Positions 17,147 through 25,328 of a stretch of DNA of 64,000 bases are shown here, piece after piece. The notes below the pieces were generated by a model. It saw nothing but the letters and a program-made list of their open reading frames with translations, was not told where the DNA came from and searched no databases. Every line of letters begins with the position of its first letter. The first letter of the stretch is position 1. Source of the stretch: DASWJZ01 sp038211615 (GTDB lineage: Bacteria; Pseudomonadota; Alphaproteobacteria; Rhizobiales; Afifellaceae). Made by a program: the position numbers and the translations under genes. Location: positions 1 through 64,000 of the forward strand of contig JBBQVL010000007.1 in assembly GCA_038211615.1 (NCBI GenBank). Reading direction: 5' to 3'.

Positions 17147-18678
17147 CCACGCCTTTCTGGGCAAGACCCCGCTTCGTCACGGCCGCGATCATCGTCTACC
17201 TCGCGGTGCATTTCGCTGTGCGCCTCACGATGTGGCACACGCTCGGCATCGACGACGCCGAGCAGGCGCTTTTCGCGCAGGACTTCTCCTGGAGCTATCG
17301 CACCCCCGCGCCGCCGCTCTTTACCTGGATGCTCATCGCGCTCGGCAAGATCCTTGGCGTCAACATCCTTTCGATCAGCCTGATCCGCTACACGCTGCTC
17401 GGCATCATCTTCGGCTTCACCTACGGCACCGCCCGGCGGTTGATCGGCGACCCGCGCCTCTCGGCGCTCGCCGTCTACAGTTTTACGGCGATCTACATGT
17501 TCGCCTTCTACAGCCACCATGATCTGACCCACACGACCATGATGACCGCCGCGCTGGCCGTCTCCTGGTACGTGTTCGTGCGGCTCGCGGCCTCGCCGCG
17601 CCTCGGCTGGTACTGCGCGCTCGGAGCGGCGTTTGGTCTCGGGCTGCTGGGCAAATGGAATTTCGTGATGTTCGCGGCGGCGCTGCCGCTCGCCTGCCTG
17701 CTCCAGCGCGACTACCTGCGGCTGGTGCTGACATGGAAGATCGTCCCCGCCGCGCTCCTCTGCGCGATCATCGTCCTGCCAACGGTCGCGACGGCGCTCC
17801 GCGGTCCCTCCGACATCGACGGCGCGCAATCCGTTCTCCTCGGCGACAATGCTCCCTCCTACGTGGCGCGGGTCGCGGAGGGGACGTGGCGTCTCGCGCT
17901 CTCCGCCCTCGCCTATCCGGAGCCGCTGCTGCCGCTCCTCGCGCTCGCCTTCGCGCTCCCCTTCCTGCGCGGCGTTCGCGCCGACAACGCCGCCGCTCTC
18001 CCGCGTCGCCCCGATGCGGGCTTCCTCGGCTGGACGATGGCGATCTCGCTGGCGCTGCACCTGACGCTGGTCCTCGCCTTCGGCGCACGGGAGTTCCACG
18101 AGCGCCTGATGCAGCCGCCGCTCTTCATCCTGCCGGTCTTCCTTTTCATGCTGATCGAGCGCGGCCGGCCATCGCCCCGCGCGGTGAATGCCTTCGCGCT
18201 GATCGTGGCGCTCATTGTCCCCGTCGCGCTCGGCGCGCGGATCGTCGTCTACCTGATCGGGGCGGACTATTGCGGGAGCTGCCGCAACATGGTCCCGTTC
18301 GAGGCGCTTGCCGACGATCTGAAAACAGCCGGCTTCGCGGGGACGGGAACGATCGTGGCCGACGGTTTTCACATCGGCGGCAACATGCGCGTCGAATTCC
18401 CCGAAGCGCGCGTGATCGACGCCGCCTATCCGCCGGCGACCTGGCCGGGACCGCGCGGCAGCGGCGATTGCCTGCTCCTCTGGCAGGCGCACGACGATCC
18501 GTCTAATAGCGATAGCGCGCGGCCGTGGCTCGAGGCCTATCTCGCCGAAAAGCTCGGCGGCGTGGTCGGCGCGCCGCACAGCGACGGTGTCGCTTCCGCG
18601 CCGATGTTCCGGTCCGGCACGCGCCAGTACCGGCTGGGCTACCGGCTCTACAACGAGCCGACGGGGGATTGCCGTTGA
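17143..18678 (+). CDS. GT39/ArnT-like membrane glycosyltransferase, copy 2
   Basis: 511-aa paralogue of the preceding gene with matching landmarks: TPFWARPRFV at the start, DDAEQALFAQDFSWSY in the first periplasmic loop, and YRLYNEPTGDCR at the end. The only sensible start is the TTG at 17143, which overlaps the previous TGA as TTGA. The upstream frame is merely the copy 1 gene read in another frame. The tandem copies imply duplication followed by possible change in acceptor or donor specificity. Polyprenyl-phosphate sugar donors would come from the GT2 encoded next. Confidence 0.86.
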   Translation: MTTPFWARPRFVTAAIIVYLAVHFAVRLTMWHTLGIDDAEQALFAQDFSWSYRTPAPPLFTWMLIALGKILGVNILSISLIRYTLLGIIFGFTYGTARRLIGDPRLSALAVYSFTAIYMFAFYSHHDLTHTTMMTAALAVSWYVFVRLAASPRLGWYCALGAAFGLGLLGKWNFVMFAAALPLACLLQRDYLRLVLTWKIVPAALLCAIIVLPTVATALRGPSDIDGAQSVLLGDNAPSYVARVAEGTWRLALSALAYPEPLLPLLALAFALPFLRGVRADNAAALPRRPDAGFLGWTMAISLALHLTLVLAFGAREFHERLMQPPLFILPVFLFMLIERGRPSPRAVNAFALIVALIVPVALGARIVVYLIGADYCGSCRNMVPFEALADDLKTAGFAGTGTIVADGFHIGGNMRVEFPEARVIDAAYPPATWPGPRGSGDCLLLWQAHDDPSNSDSARPWLEAYLAEKLGGVVGAPHSDGVASAPMFRSGTRQYRLGYRLYNEPTGDCR

Positions 18679-19649
18679 ACGATGCGACGAAGGCCTCGAC
18701 GCTCAGCGTGGTGGTGCCCCTCAAGGATGAGGAGGCCTCGATCCCGATCCTTGTCGAGCGCATCCTGCATGTCACCCGTGAAGCGGGGCTGATTCTCGCG
18801 GACATCGTCGTGGTGGACGACGGCAGCACCGACGGAACGTGGGCGGCGCTCGAAACGCTCGCGGCCAGCCATCCGCAGGTCTCGGCGCTTCGGCTGCGCC
18901 GCAACTTCGGCAAGGCGACGGCGCTGATGGTGGGCGTCGGAGCCGCCTCCGGCGACATCATCGTCACCATGGACGGCGACCTGCAGGACGATCCGGACGA
19001 GCTGCCGCGCTTCGCCGCCGCGATCGCCGCCGGCGCCGACCTCGTCTCCGGATGGAAGAAGGAGCGGCACGACCCGCTCTCCAAGACGCTGCCCTCGAAG
19101 CTCTTCAACGCCGTTACGGCGTGGGCGAGCGGCATCGCGCTCCACGACTTCAATTGCGGCTACAAGGCCTATCGCCGCGAGATCTTCGAGACGGTGCGCC
19201 TCTACGGCGAGCTGCACCGCTACACGCCGGTGCTCGCCGACGCGCTCGGCTACCGCGTCGGCGAACTCGTCGTGCGCCACCATCCGCGCCGTTACGGCAG
19301 CAGCAAATACGGCGTCGGGCGCTTCATCCGCGGCTTTCTTGATCTTCTGACCGTGCTGATGATCACCCGCTTCGCCTACCGGCCGAGCCATCTCTTCGGG
19401 GGTATCGGCACGATACTCCTCTGCGTCGGCGGCGCCTTCGTCACCTACCTCGTCGGGCTGAAGATCTTCACGGGCGCCTCGATCGGCGACAGACCGCTGC
19501 TGCTGCTCGGGGCGCTGATCGCGATCATCGGGGTGCAGCTCCTGCTCTTCGGCATGCTGGCGGAGCTCATCGTCAGCCGCTCTCCGGAGCCGATGGGCGC
19601 GCGCGACCTTGTCGCGAGGCAGATCGGGCGCCGCGTTCCGCCCGCATGA
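18675..19649 (+). CDS. DPM1/GtrB-like family 2 glycosyltransferase
   Basis: 324-aa GT2 enzyme of the polyprenyl-phosphate-sugar synthase type. The Rossmann-like GT-A domain has VVPLKDEE at the start, VVDDGSTDGTW (about residues 46-56) and MDGDLQDDPDELP (about 95-107), the metal/nucleotide site. Two C-terminal transmembrane helices (about 235-300) match GtrB/ArnC-type enzymes. It should load a sugar from a nucleotide donor onto undecaprenyl phosphate on the cytoplasmic face. Translation starts at the TTG at 18675, again overlapping the previous TGA as TTGA, and ends ATGA-overlapped with the next gene. Confidence 0.88.
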   Translation: MNDATKASTLSVVVPLKDEEASIPILVERILHVTREAGLILADIVVVDDGSTDGTWAALETLAASHPQVSALRLRRNFGKATALMVGVGAASGDIIVTMDGDLQDDPDELPRFAAAIAAGADLVSGWKKERHDPLSKTLPSKLFNAVTAWASGIALHDFNCGYKAYRREIFETVRLYGELHRYTPVLADALGYRVGELVVRHHPRRYGSSKYGVGRFIRGFLDLLTVLMITRFAYRPSHLFGGIGTILLCVGGAFVTYLVGLKIFTGASIGDRPLLLLGALIAIIGVQLLLFGMLAELIVSRSPEPMGARDLVARQIGRRVPPA

Positions 19650-20629
19650 TCGGCCGGGTCGTTTCCGTGGTGCTCGGCGTCGCGATCACCGCCGCCGTCA
19701 TCTGGTATCTGCTGACGCCGGAGGTCCTGCGCGAGTTCCGGACGGTGGCCGCGAACGCCAACTGGCCGCTGCTGGCGCTCGCGACGGCGCTGACGACGAT
19801 CGTCCAGTGGCTCAGGGCCTGGCGCTTCGCAATCATGACAAACCGCAATTTCGCGCTACCCGGATTGCCGCTGGTGCGCATCGCGTTCCAGCTCAATTTC
19901 CTCAACTACGCGCTGCCTTTCCGGCTCGGCGAGCTCGGCTACCCGGTGATGATGCGCCGCGCCTACGGGCAGCCGGTCGCCGGCGCGCTCGGCGTGCTGC
20001 TGCTTGCGCGGATCTTCGACCTCCTTACCGTGAGCGCGATCTTCCTCTTCCTTGCGGCGGCGCTCGGACTGGGAAAGACGGCGGCCGGCGGGATCGCGCT
20101 CGCTACGCTTGCTGCCGCGGTCGCGCTCGCGCCGGTCGGCCTGGTGTTCGGAGCCGCCGCCGCCCGGCCGCTGCTAAAAAACCTGCCGGCGGACGGCCGT
20201 CTCGCTTCGGCGATCGCGCCATCGCTGACGGCGCTCGGCGCACATCGCGCGCAGCTTGCCGCGATCGGATTGAGCTTCACGATCTGGCTGGTCTTCGGCG
20301 GCATCGCCGCGCTCGCGGCGAGCGCCGTGACGGACGATGTGCCGGCCGCCGCCGCCATGCTCGGCGCGGCGGCCGGAAACGTCGCCTTCGCGCTTCCGGT
20401 GAACGGCATCGGCGGGCTCGGCGCCTCGCAGGCCGCCTGGGCCCTCGCCGTCAGCCATGCCGGCGTTCCCTGGAGCGACGCGGTGGTCAGCGCCCTCGCG
20501 CTCTACGCGGTCACGCTTGGCGGAGCGCTTCTCTTCGGTGGACTCGCCACGCTCTCCAGCGCGGGCGGGTCAATCAGGCAGGACGGCGGAAGGCCAGCCC
20601 CGCGCTCAGCCACGACGCGCCGGCGATGA
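19646..20629 (+). CDS. AglD/YbhN-like integral membrane protein (LPG synthase TM family)
   Basis: 327-aa polytopic protein resembling the UPF0104/lysylphosphatidylglycerol-synthase transmembrane family. Seven or eight hydrophobic helices are visible. Typical family features are FQLNFLNYALPFRLGELGYPVMM in the first half and the Gly-rich LPVNGIGGLGASQAAWA in the second. In glycosylation operons such proteins are proposed to help flip or recycle polyprenyl-linked sugars, but this is inference. Its ATG overlaps the GT2 stop. The last 56 bases overlap the 3' end of the convergent hdeD-like gene on the other strand. Confidence 0.78.
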   Translation: MIGRVVSVVLGVAITAAVIWYLLTPEVLREFRTVAANANWPLLALATALTTIVQWLRAWRFAIMTNRNFALPGLPLVRIAFQLNFLNYALPFRLGELGYPVMMRRAYGQPVAGALGVLLLARIFDLLTVSAIFLFLAAALGLGKTAAGGIALATLAAAVALAPVGLVFGAAAARPLLKNLPADGRLASAIAPSLTALGAHRAQLAAIGLSFTIWLVFGGIAALAASAVTDDVPAAAAMLGAAAGNVAFALPVNGIGGLGASQAAWALAVSHAGVPWSDAVVSALALYAVTLGGALLFGGLATLSSAGGSIRQDGGRPAPRSATTRRR

Positions 20630-21131
20630 TCAGGTCGATGCCGAGAAAGATGCCAAGCGTGTAGAGGCTCGATACCGGCCAATGGAAGACGATGATCGCG
20701 CCGAGAAGCAGCGTGATCACCCCCGAGAGCACGACCCAGACCCAATGGGATCCCGTCCGCATCTGCATGGCGAGCACGATACGGAAGACGCCCGCGACGA
20801 TCAGGAACGTGCCGAGCAGCAAGGTCAGGACGGCGGAGGCGAGGAGCGGGTTCATGACCGCGAATATTCCTCCCACCACGTAGAGCCCGCCGATGATCAT
20901 CCAGAGGAAGAAGCGTCCCCACTCCTTCATCTGAAAGCCGTGGACGATTTCCACGACCCCCGAGAGGATCATCATCCAGCCGACAATCAGCACACTGACG
21001 ATCGTGGCCATGAAAACACTCATCAACGCGATGAAGCCGGCGGCCATCATCAGGATGCCGAGGCCGACAAACCAGCCCCAGCGGCTACGGAATTCGCCGA
21101 GCGCCGGTGAAACGTCGGAGGTGAAAGCCAT
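20574..21131 (-). CDS. HdeD-family (DUF308) membrane protein
   Basis: 185-aa protein with six closely spaced transmembrane helices, the pattern of HdeD/DUF308 proteins linked to acid resistance in enterobacteria. WGWFVGLGILMMAAGFIAL opens the first helix, and three repeated helix pairs follow (for example GVVEIVHGFQMKEWGRFFLW). Function outside enterobacteria is not established. The 3' end overlaps the + strand AglD-like gene by 56 bases, so the two transcripts are antisense there. Divergent from hemF. Confidence 0.85.
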   Translation of the reverse strand: MAFTSDVSPALGEFRSRWGWFVGLGILMMAAGFIALMSVFMATIVSVLIVGWMMILSGVVEIVHGFQMKEWGRFFLWMIIGGLYVVGGIFAVMNPLLASAVLTLLLGTFLIVAGVFRIVLAMQMRTGSHWVWVVLSGVITLLLGAIIVFHWPVSSLYTLGIFLGIDLIIAGASWLSAGLAFRRPA

Positions 21132-21242
21132 CGGAGTTCTCCATATCGCGGGGTAGCCTCAAAACGCCTCCCGGAGCGATTATGTTCCGGCTAATCAACT
21201 TGCTCTGTTTCTCTGGGACGATCGGTGGGCTAAGGGCTTGGC

Positions 21243-22172
21243 ATGAACGACATTCCGGCAGACGAAGGGACGGAAGTCCCTCCGGCAGAGGCTCCTGGCG
21301 AAAAGGGCAAGGCGCGCTCCGAGCAATGGTTCGCGGCGCTGCGCGACGATATCTGCACCGCCCTGGAGGACATCGAGGACGCGCTTCCCTCCGATGCCCA
21401 GCTGGCGGATCGGCCGGCCGGTCGTTTCGTCCGCAAGCCCTGGCAGCGCGCCGACCATACTGGGGCGCCGGGCGGCGGCGGCGTCATGTCGCTGATGCAT
21501 GGCCGCGTCTTCGAGAAGGTCGGCGTGCACGTCTCCACCGTGCATGGCGAGTTCGCGCCGGAGTTCCGTGCTCAGATCCCCGGCGCATCCGACGATCCGC
21601 GCTTCTGGGCGGCGGGAATCTCGCTCATCGCGCATCCGTGGAACCCGCATGTGCCGGCTGTCCACATGAACACCCGCATGGTGGTGACGACGAAGGCGTG
21701 GTTCGGCGGCGGCGCCGATCTGACGCCGGTCCTCGACCGGCGGCGCACGCAGGACGATCCGGACAGCCGCGCCTTCCACGCCGCGATGCAGGCAGCCTGC
21801 GAGCGGCATCCGCACATCGACTACGCCCGCTACAAGACCTGGTGCGAGGAGTATTTCTGGCTGAAACACCGCAATGAGCCGCGCGGCATCGGCGGAATCT
21901 TCTTCGACTATCTCGACAGCGGCGATCGGGCGGAAGACTTCGCCTTCGTGCAGGACGTGGGGCGCGCTTTCCTCGCGGTCTACCCGGAGCTGGTGCGGCG
22001 GAACCTTGCCACGCGCTGGACGGAGGCCGACCGCGAAGAACAGCTTGTCCGCCGTGGACGCTATGTCGAGTTCAACCTCCTCTACGATCGCGGCACGATC
22101 TTCGGCCTGAAGACCGGCGGCAATGTCGAGTCGATCCTCTCTTCGCTCCCGCCAGTCGTGAAGTGGCCATAG
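21243..22172 (+). CDS. hemF: Oxygen-dependent coproporphyrinogen III oxidase
   Basis: 309-aa HemF, which oxidatively decarboxylates coproporphyrinogen III to protoporphyrinogen IX in haem synthesis. Conserved segments include GGGGVMSLMHGRVFEKVGVHVSTVHG, PHVPAVHMNTRM, WFGGGADLTPV, the RGIGGIFFDYL stretch and the C-terminal YVEFNLLYDRGTIFGL with TGGNVESILSSLPP. An N-terminal acidic extension of ~25 residues precedes the core. It is convergent with the PilZ gene, 12 bases away. Confidence 0.95.
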   Translation: MNDIPADEGTEVPPAEAPGEKGKARSEQWFAALRDDICTALEDIEDALPSDAQLADRPAGRFVRKPWQRADHTGAPGGGGVMSLMHGRVFEKVGVHVSTVHGEFAPEFRAQIPGASDDPRFWAAGISLIAHPWNPHVPAVHMNTRMVVTTKAWFGGGADLTPVLDRRRTQDDPDSRAFHAAMQAACERHPHIDYARYKTWCEEYFWLKHRNEPRGIGGIFFDYLDSGDRAEDFAFVQDVGRAFLAVYPELVRRNLATRWTEADREEQLVRRGRYVEFNLLYDRGTIFGLKTGGNVESILSSLPPVVKWP

Positions 22173-22184
22173 GGCCTCGAGCGG

Positions 22185-22502
22185 CTAGAGCGCGTAGTAT
22201 TTCCCGGCGAGCTTCCGCGCGATCTCGAGCGCATTGGGCATCGCGCGGTCCGGCTCGAACCGTATGCCGATCTCGTTCGTATGCCGCCACGCCACCGATG
22301 CAGCCGCAACGGAATTCTGTTCGTCGTCGAAGAGCAGCACTTCCTCGGGAATTTTCACCGCCGTCGCGAAGCGCAGCCGGGCGCCCTCAGGCGATCGGTC
22401 GTAGATCTGGCAATCCATCAGGAAGGCTCCGTCCACGGTCGCGAGCTTCCCCGACCTGAACCGGACCCGGCGCCGCGATTCGGCGCGCTTCTCAGGCTGC
22501 AT
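22185..22502 (-). CDS. Stand-alone PilZ-domain (c-di-GMP binding) protein
   Basis: 105-aa protein consisting of one PilZ domain. Both halves of the c-di-GMP signature are present: an Arg cluster matching RxxxR at residues 10-14, and DRSPEG at 35-40 matching D/NxSxxG. It is the last gene on the minus strand at the left end of the flagellar cluster, 42 bases after the preceding flagellar-linked gene, so it is probably read from the flhA-side transcript. A role in coupling c-di-GMP to motility is plausible by position, as for YcgR, but unlike YcgR it has no partner domain. Confidence 0.85.
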   Translation of the reverse strand: MQPEKRAESRRRVRFRSGKLATVDGAFLMDCQIYDRSPEGARLRFATAVKIPEEVLLFDDEQNSVAAASVAWRHTNEIGIRFEPDRAMPNALEIARKLAGKYYAL

Positions 22503-22544
22503 GGCTCAGCCCACGCCCGCCACGGACCTGCAGCGTGCAAGGCC

Positions 22545-23129
22545 TCACTCGTGCGTCTCCGGCTCTGGCGCAGCGCCAGCCGCGGCGCCAGCGTCGGCGG
22601 CGGCAGCGGCGGCGACGTTGCGATCCTCGATGGCTCCATCTGCGGAGAGCACCGGGATCGGGGTGGTCGCACCGGCCTGCGCCCGCACCTCGTCCTTGGT
22701 GAGGAACGTGAACTGCTGCACCAGAACGTCCTGCAGGAGCGCGATCCCGAACCGAGCGTTCGCGGCATCCTTCAGCTTCGTCGTCAGGGCCTTGAGGTCG
22801 AAGCGATCGAGATGATCGAGGTCGATCTGGTCGTCGGAGTAGATGGTGCGGAACGCCTCATCGAGAATGAAGGCGTCCGGCGGCACTGAAAGCTGGTTCA
22901 GTGTCGCGGCGTCCACGGTGTAGACGAACTGCGCGACCACGTAGCCCTTCACCGCTCCGTCGACGATGATCGGAACGTTGATCGGCTCGGTCTTCTGGTA
23001 GTTGAGCCCGGTCAGCGCTTCCTTGCCTGTCGAAGGCGCTTCGACCCGCGCCTTCCACGAGGCCGCCGTGTAACTCGACACCAGCGTGATGATGCAGATC
23101 CAGAGCGCGCTCAGGATAAGCTTGGTCAT
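22545..23129 (-). CDS. Unknown membrane-anchored protein in the flagellar operon
   Basis: 194-aa protein not assigned to a family with confidence. Residues 1-24 form a single hydrophobic anchor (LILSALWICIITLVSSY). The next ~125 residues are a soluble domain beginning with a beta-rich stretch (KTEPINVPIIVDGAVKGYVVAQFVYTV split over two strands) and ending in helices. The tail is Ala-rich and acidic. Topology and size recall FliL-like proteins, but a true fliL is present at 42967. Its ATG overlaps the stop of the flgN-like gene (ATGA). Position suggests a flagellar role specific to Hyphomicrobiales. Confidence 0.7.
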   Translation of the reverse strand: MTKLILSALWICIITLVSSYTAASWKARVEAPSTGKEALTGLNYQKTEPINVPIIVDGAVKGYVVAQFVYTVDAATLNQLSVPPDAFILDEAFRTIYSDDQIDLDHLDRFDLKALTTKLKDAANARFGIALLQDVLVQQFTFLTKDEVRAQAGATTPIPVLSADGAIEDRNVAAAAAADAGAAAGAAPEPETHE

Positions 23130-23572
23130 CCTCGACCGCCGGAAGTCCGGATCGCCGCCGAATACGTGCCATCGGACTCGCCGTCGCGAATGGCGCGCGC
23201 CATGACGGTCGAGACCTCCTGCACGGCCTCAAGATGCATGCGGAGCACCGCGGCGTTCCGCTTCAAAGTCGCGTCGAGCGCCCGAAGCCGTGGCTCGAGC
23301 CCCTGCCCGGCGCCGGCCGGCCCAAGCGCGCGGAATGCCCGCGTCAGCTCGAGCAGACCGTGGCTCTTGCGATGATTGAAGTCGCCGAGGTTGCTGCGCT
23401 GATGCCGCTCCAGGGCGAAGGTTTCCTGCTCGACCACCTCCGCGACTCGTTCGATCGCGCGAAGGCAGGCGTCGAAGCTTGCGGGAGACCGATTCGCGCC
23501 CTGCGGCACGGTCAAATCCGTCGCCGGGGAGGCCGCGTCGCGCGTGAAGGATCCGGGGCGATAGTCGCTCAT
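23126..23572 (-). CDS. FlgN-like flagellar export chaperone
   Basis: 148-aa helical protein. The pattern of a helix starting with LRAIERVAEVVEQET, then LERHQRSNLGDFNHRKSHGL and a long helix with LRALDATLKRNAAVL matches alphaproteobacterial FlgN-type chaperones, which hold the hook-associated proteins FlgK and FlgL before export. FlgN assignments are weak at sequence level, so this rests on helical pattern and context. It overlaps the next gene by 4 bases and follows the rod-binding gene by 6. Confidence 0.65.
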   Translation of the reverse strand: MSDYRPGSFTRDAASPATDLTVPQGANRSPASFDACLRAIERVAEVVEQETFALERHQRSNLGDFNHRKSHGLLELTRAFRALGPAGAGQGLEPRLRALDATLKRNAAVLRMHLEAVQEVSTVMARAIRDGESDGTYSAAIRTSGGRG

Positions 23573-23578
23573 GCGCCG

Positions 23579-24121
23579 TCAGCCATCCGTGGTCGAGGGA
23601 CCGAAGAGGCCCGACCGCCCGTCGATATGGGGCGATGCCGGCGCCGCGCGGGCGCCCGGCGGATGCTTTGCCGCAAGCTCGGCCGCAATGCCGATGCCGC
23701 CCGACTTCGCAACCTGGCCGGCGATCTCCTCCGACAGCATCGAGCTCCAGTAGCTCCCCGCGATGCCTCCGCCGAAGACATGCGTCGCGTCCTTCGGGAA
23801 CATCGACTGGATGAAGGTCTGCAGCACAAAGGCTTCGAACTGCTGGTAGGGCTTGCCCGGCGCGTTCGTGGCGGTGGGTGCGGAAAGCGGCGAAAGACGG
23901 CTGCGGAGATCGGCGCGCGTCCAGTCAGGCGCCTCGTCCTCCTGTGCCTCGGCGGCGGCGGCGAAGGGATCGTCGATCGAATCGAGCAGCAGGTCGAAGC
24001 TCTCATCGGCGCCGCCGGTCTTGCCCAGCCGCGACAGCTTATCGACCGCCGCGCTGTACTGCAGCGGGTCGGCGGCCTTCGCCACGTCGAGGACGATGTC
24101 GGAGAGAGGATTGATGGCCAC
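23579..24121 (-). CDS. Rod-binding protein (FlgJ N-terminal type / CheL-like)
   Basis: 180-aa protein with a rod-binding domain at about residues 90-150 (YQQFEAFVLQTFIQSMFPKD, then GSYWSSMLSEEIAGQVAKSG). This domain corresponds to the N-terminal half of enterobacterial FlgJ, which caps the growing rod. The muramidase half of FlgJ is absent, as usual in alphaproteobacteria; a separate lytic transglycosylase is encoded at 34210. The first ~85 residues and the Pro/Ala-rich tail are variable. Confidence 0.8.
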   Translation of the reverse strand: MAINPLSDIVLDVAKAADPLQYSAAVDKLSRLGKTGGADESFDLLLDSIDDPFAAAAEAQEDEAPDWTRADLRSRLSPLSAPTATNAPGKPYQQFEAFVLQTFIQSMFPKDATHVFGGGIAGSYWSSMLSEEIAGQVAKSGGIGIAAELAAKHPPGARAAPASPHIDGRSGLFGPSTTDG

Positions 24122-24169
24122 CCGGCGAGTCCCGGCTGTTGGAAGATACGGAACTATCGGATTTGAAAC

Positions 24170-24568
24170 TTACGGGAGGCTTGCGTCGTCGCGCGCCATG
24201 GCCGCCTCGATCACTTCGGAGAGTTCCTTCCATTCGGCCACGCGATCGTGCGCCCGGGTCGCGTCCCTGAGCATGCTCTCGGCCTGCTTGAGCTGGCTTG
24301 TCTGACCTTGCAACTCGGCGGCTCGCAGCTCGATTCCCCGCCGCAGGGCCGTGAGCTTCTCTGACGAGGCGCGGAGCTGTCGCGCCATCATCTCCACGAA
24401 CAGGCCATGCAGCGGCTGCTCGGCGTTCAAAGCCGCGATGACGGCTCGCTGGTCCTCGAGCAGCGTCAATTCCTGCTGACGCAACCGGGCGAGATGCCAC
24501 TCGGCGGAGCGCCGCTGCTGCTCCTTTACCTCAACGACGCGGGCAAGCGTCTGCAAGCGCCTCTTCAA
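24170..24568 (-). CDS. fliJ: FliJ-like export coiled-coil protein
   Basis: 132-aa almost entirely coiled-coil protein beginning KRRLQTLARVVEVKEQQRR, which matches the FliJ pattern. FliJ is the central stalk of the export ATPase complex with FliI and FliH. Sequence identity among FliJ proteins is low, so the call relies on size, coiled-coil character and place next to fliR. It starts 4 bases after the fliR stop. Confidence 0.72.
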   Translation of the reverse strand: MKRRLQTLARVVEVKEQQRRSAEWHLARLRQQELTLLEDQRAVIAALNAEQPLHGLFVEMMARQLRASSEKLTALRRGIELRAAELQGQTSQLKQAESMLRDATRAHDRVAEWKELSEVIEAAMARDDASLP

Positions 24569-24572
24569 GACG

Positions 24573-25328
24573 CTATCCCCGCTCCAGCCACGTGGCGAAG
24601 CCGTCGATGAAGAGATGCAGCATCTCGGGCGCGGTGAAATAGAGCAGCAGCAGGCCGCCGGCGAGCACGAAGGGCAGCGAGATGAAGTAGACGGGGATCT
24701 GCGGCGTGAGCTTGTTGGTGAGGCCGATCGCGAAGTTCACGATGACCGCGTAGATGATGAAGGGGCTGGAGATGCGAAGCGCCAGGAGAAAGGCGTCGCC
24801 CACCACCGCGGTGATGCGGGAGAGCGCGACCTGCACGCTGAACAGCCTCGCCACGGGCATCGCATCGTAGGAAGCGGTGAGGCCGCGGAGGACCTCCCAG
24901 TACTGCCCGGTGACGAAGAGCAGGATGACGGCCGTCATCGTGAGGAGCGTCACCATCGTCGGCTGCGGCTGCGAGTCCTCGATGGCGGTGCCGGGGATCG
25001 GGCCGAAGCCGATCGCCATCGTCGTCATGGTGCCCAGCGTTTCGAGCGCCATGAAGAAGAGCTGGCCCAGGATGCCGATCATCGCGCCGATCATCATCTC
25101 CGAGACGATGAGCGCGGCGAGCCGGTCCGGCGGCAGGGTCTCGACGAGCGCCTGCACCCGCGCAATGAGCAGCGGCGCCAGCACCAGGGTGATGGCTATC
25201 GCGAGAAACAGCCGCATGCGCGCCGGAACGCGCGGGCTGGAAAAGCCCGGCATCAGCATCAGACAGGTTCCGATGCGGCAGAAGAGGATGAACACCGCGA
25301 GGATTGTCGGAGGACCCAGGCCCGTCAC
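24573..25328 (-). CDS. fliR: Flagellar export gate protein FliR
   Basis: 251-aa polytopic inner-membrane protein of the flagellar type III export gate. Six or seven hydrophobic helices are visible. Family features include FCRIGTCLMLMPGFSSPRVP, the MMIGAMIGILGQLFF helix and LRISSPFIIYAVIVNFAIGL. The start is the GTG at 25328, which overlaps the flhA stop (GTGA). The open frame continues upstream through flhA in another frame and is not coding there. Forms the gate with FliP and FliQ. Confidence 0.94.
   Translation of the reverse strand: MTGLGPPTILAVFILFCRIGTCLMLMPGFSSPRVPARMRLFLAIAITLVLAPLLIARVQALVETLPPDRLAALIVSEMMIGAMIGILGQLFFMALETLGTMTTMAIGFGPIPGTAIEDSQPQPTMVTLLTMTAVILLFVTGQYWEVLRGLTASYDAMPVARLFSVQVALSRITAVVGDAFLLALRISSPFIIYAVIVNFAIGLTNKLTPQIPVYFISLPFVLAGGLLLLYFTAPEMLHLFIDGFATWLERG

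Noticed and set aside
17116..18579. 487-aa - strand open frame
   Set aside because: Antisense to the second GT39 gene; no domain and no start signal.
21132..21242. Possible FNR/FixK site upstream of hemF
   Set aside because: Only one half-site (ATCAA) is present; the other half does not match TTGAT.
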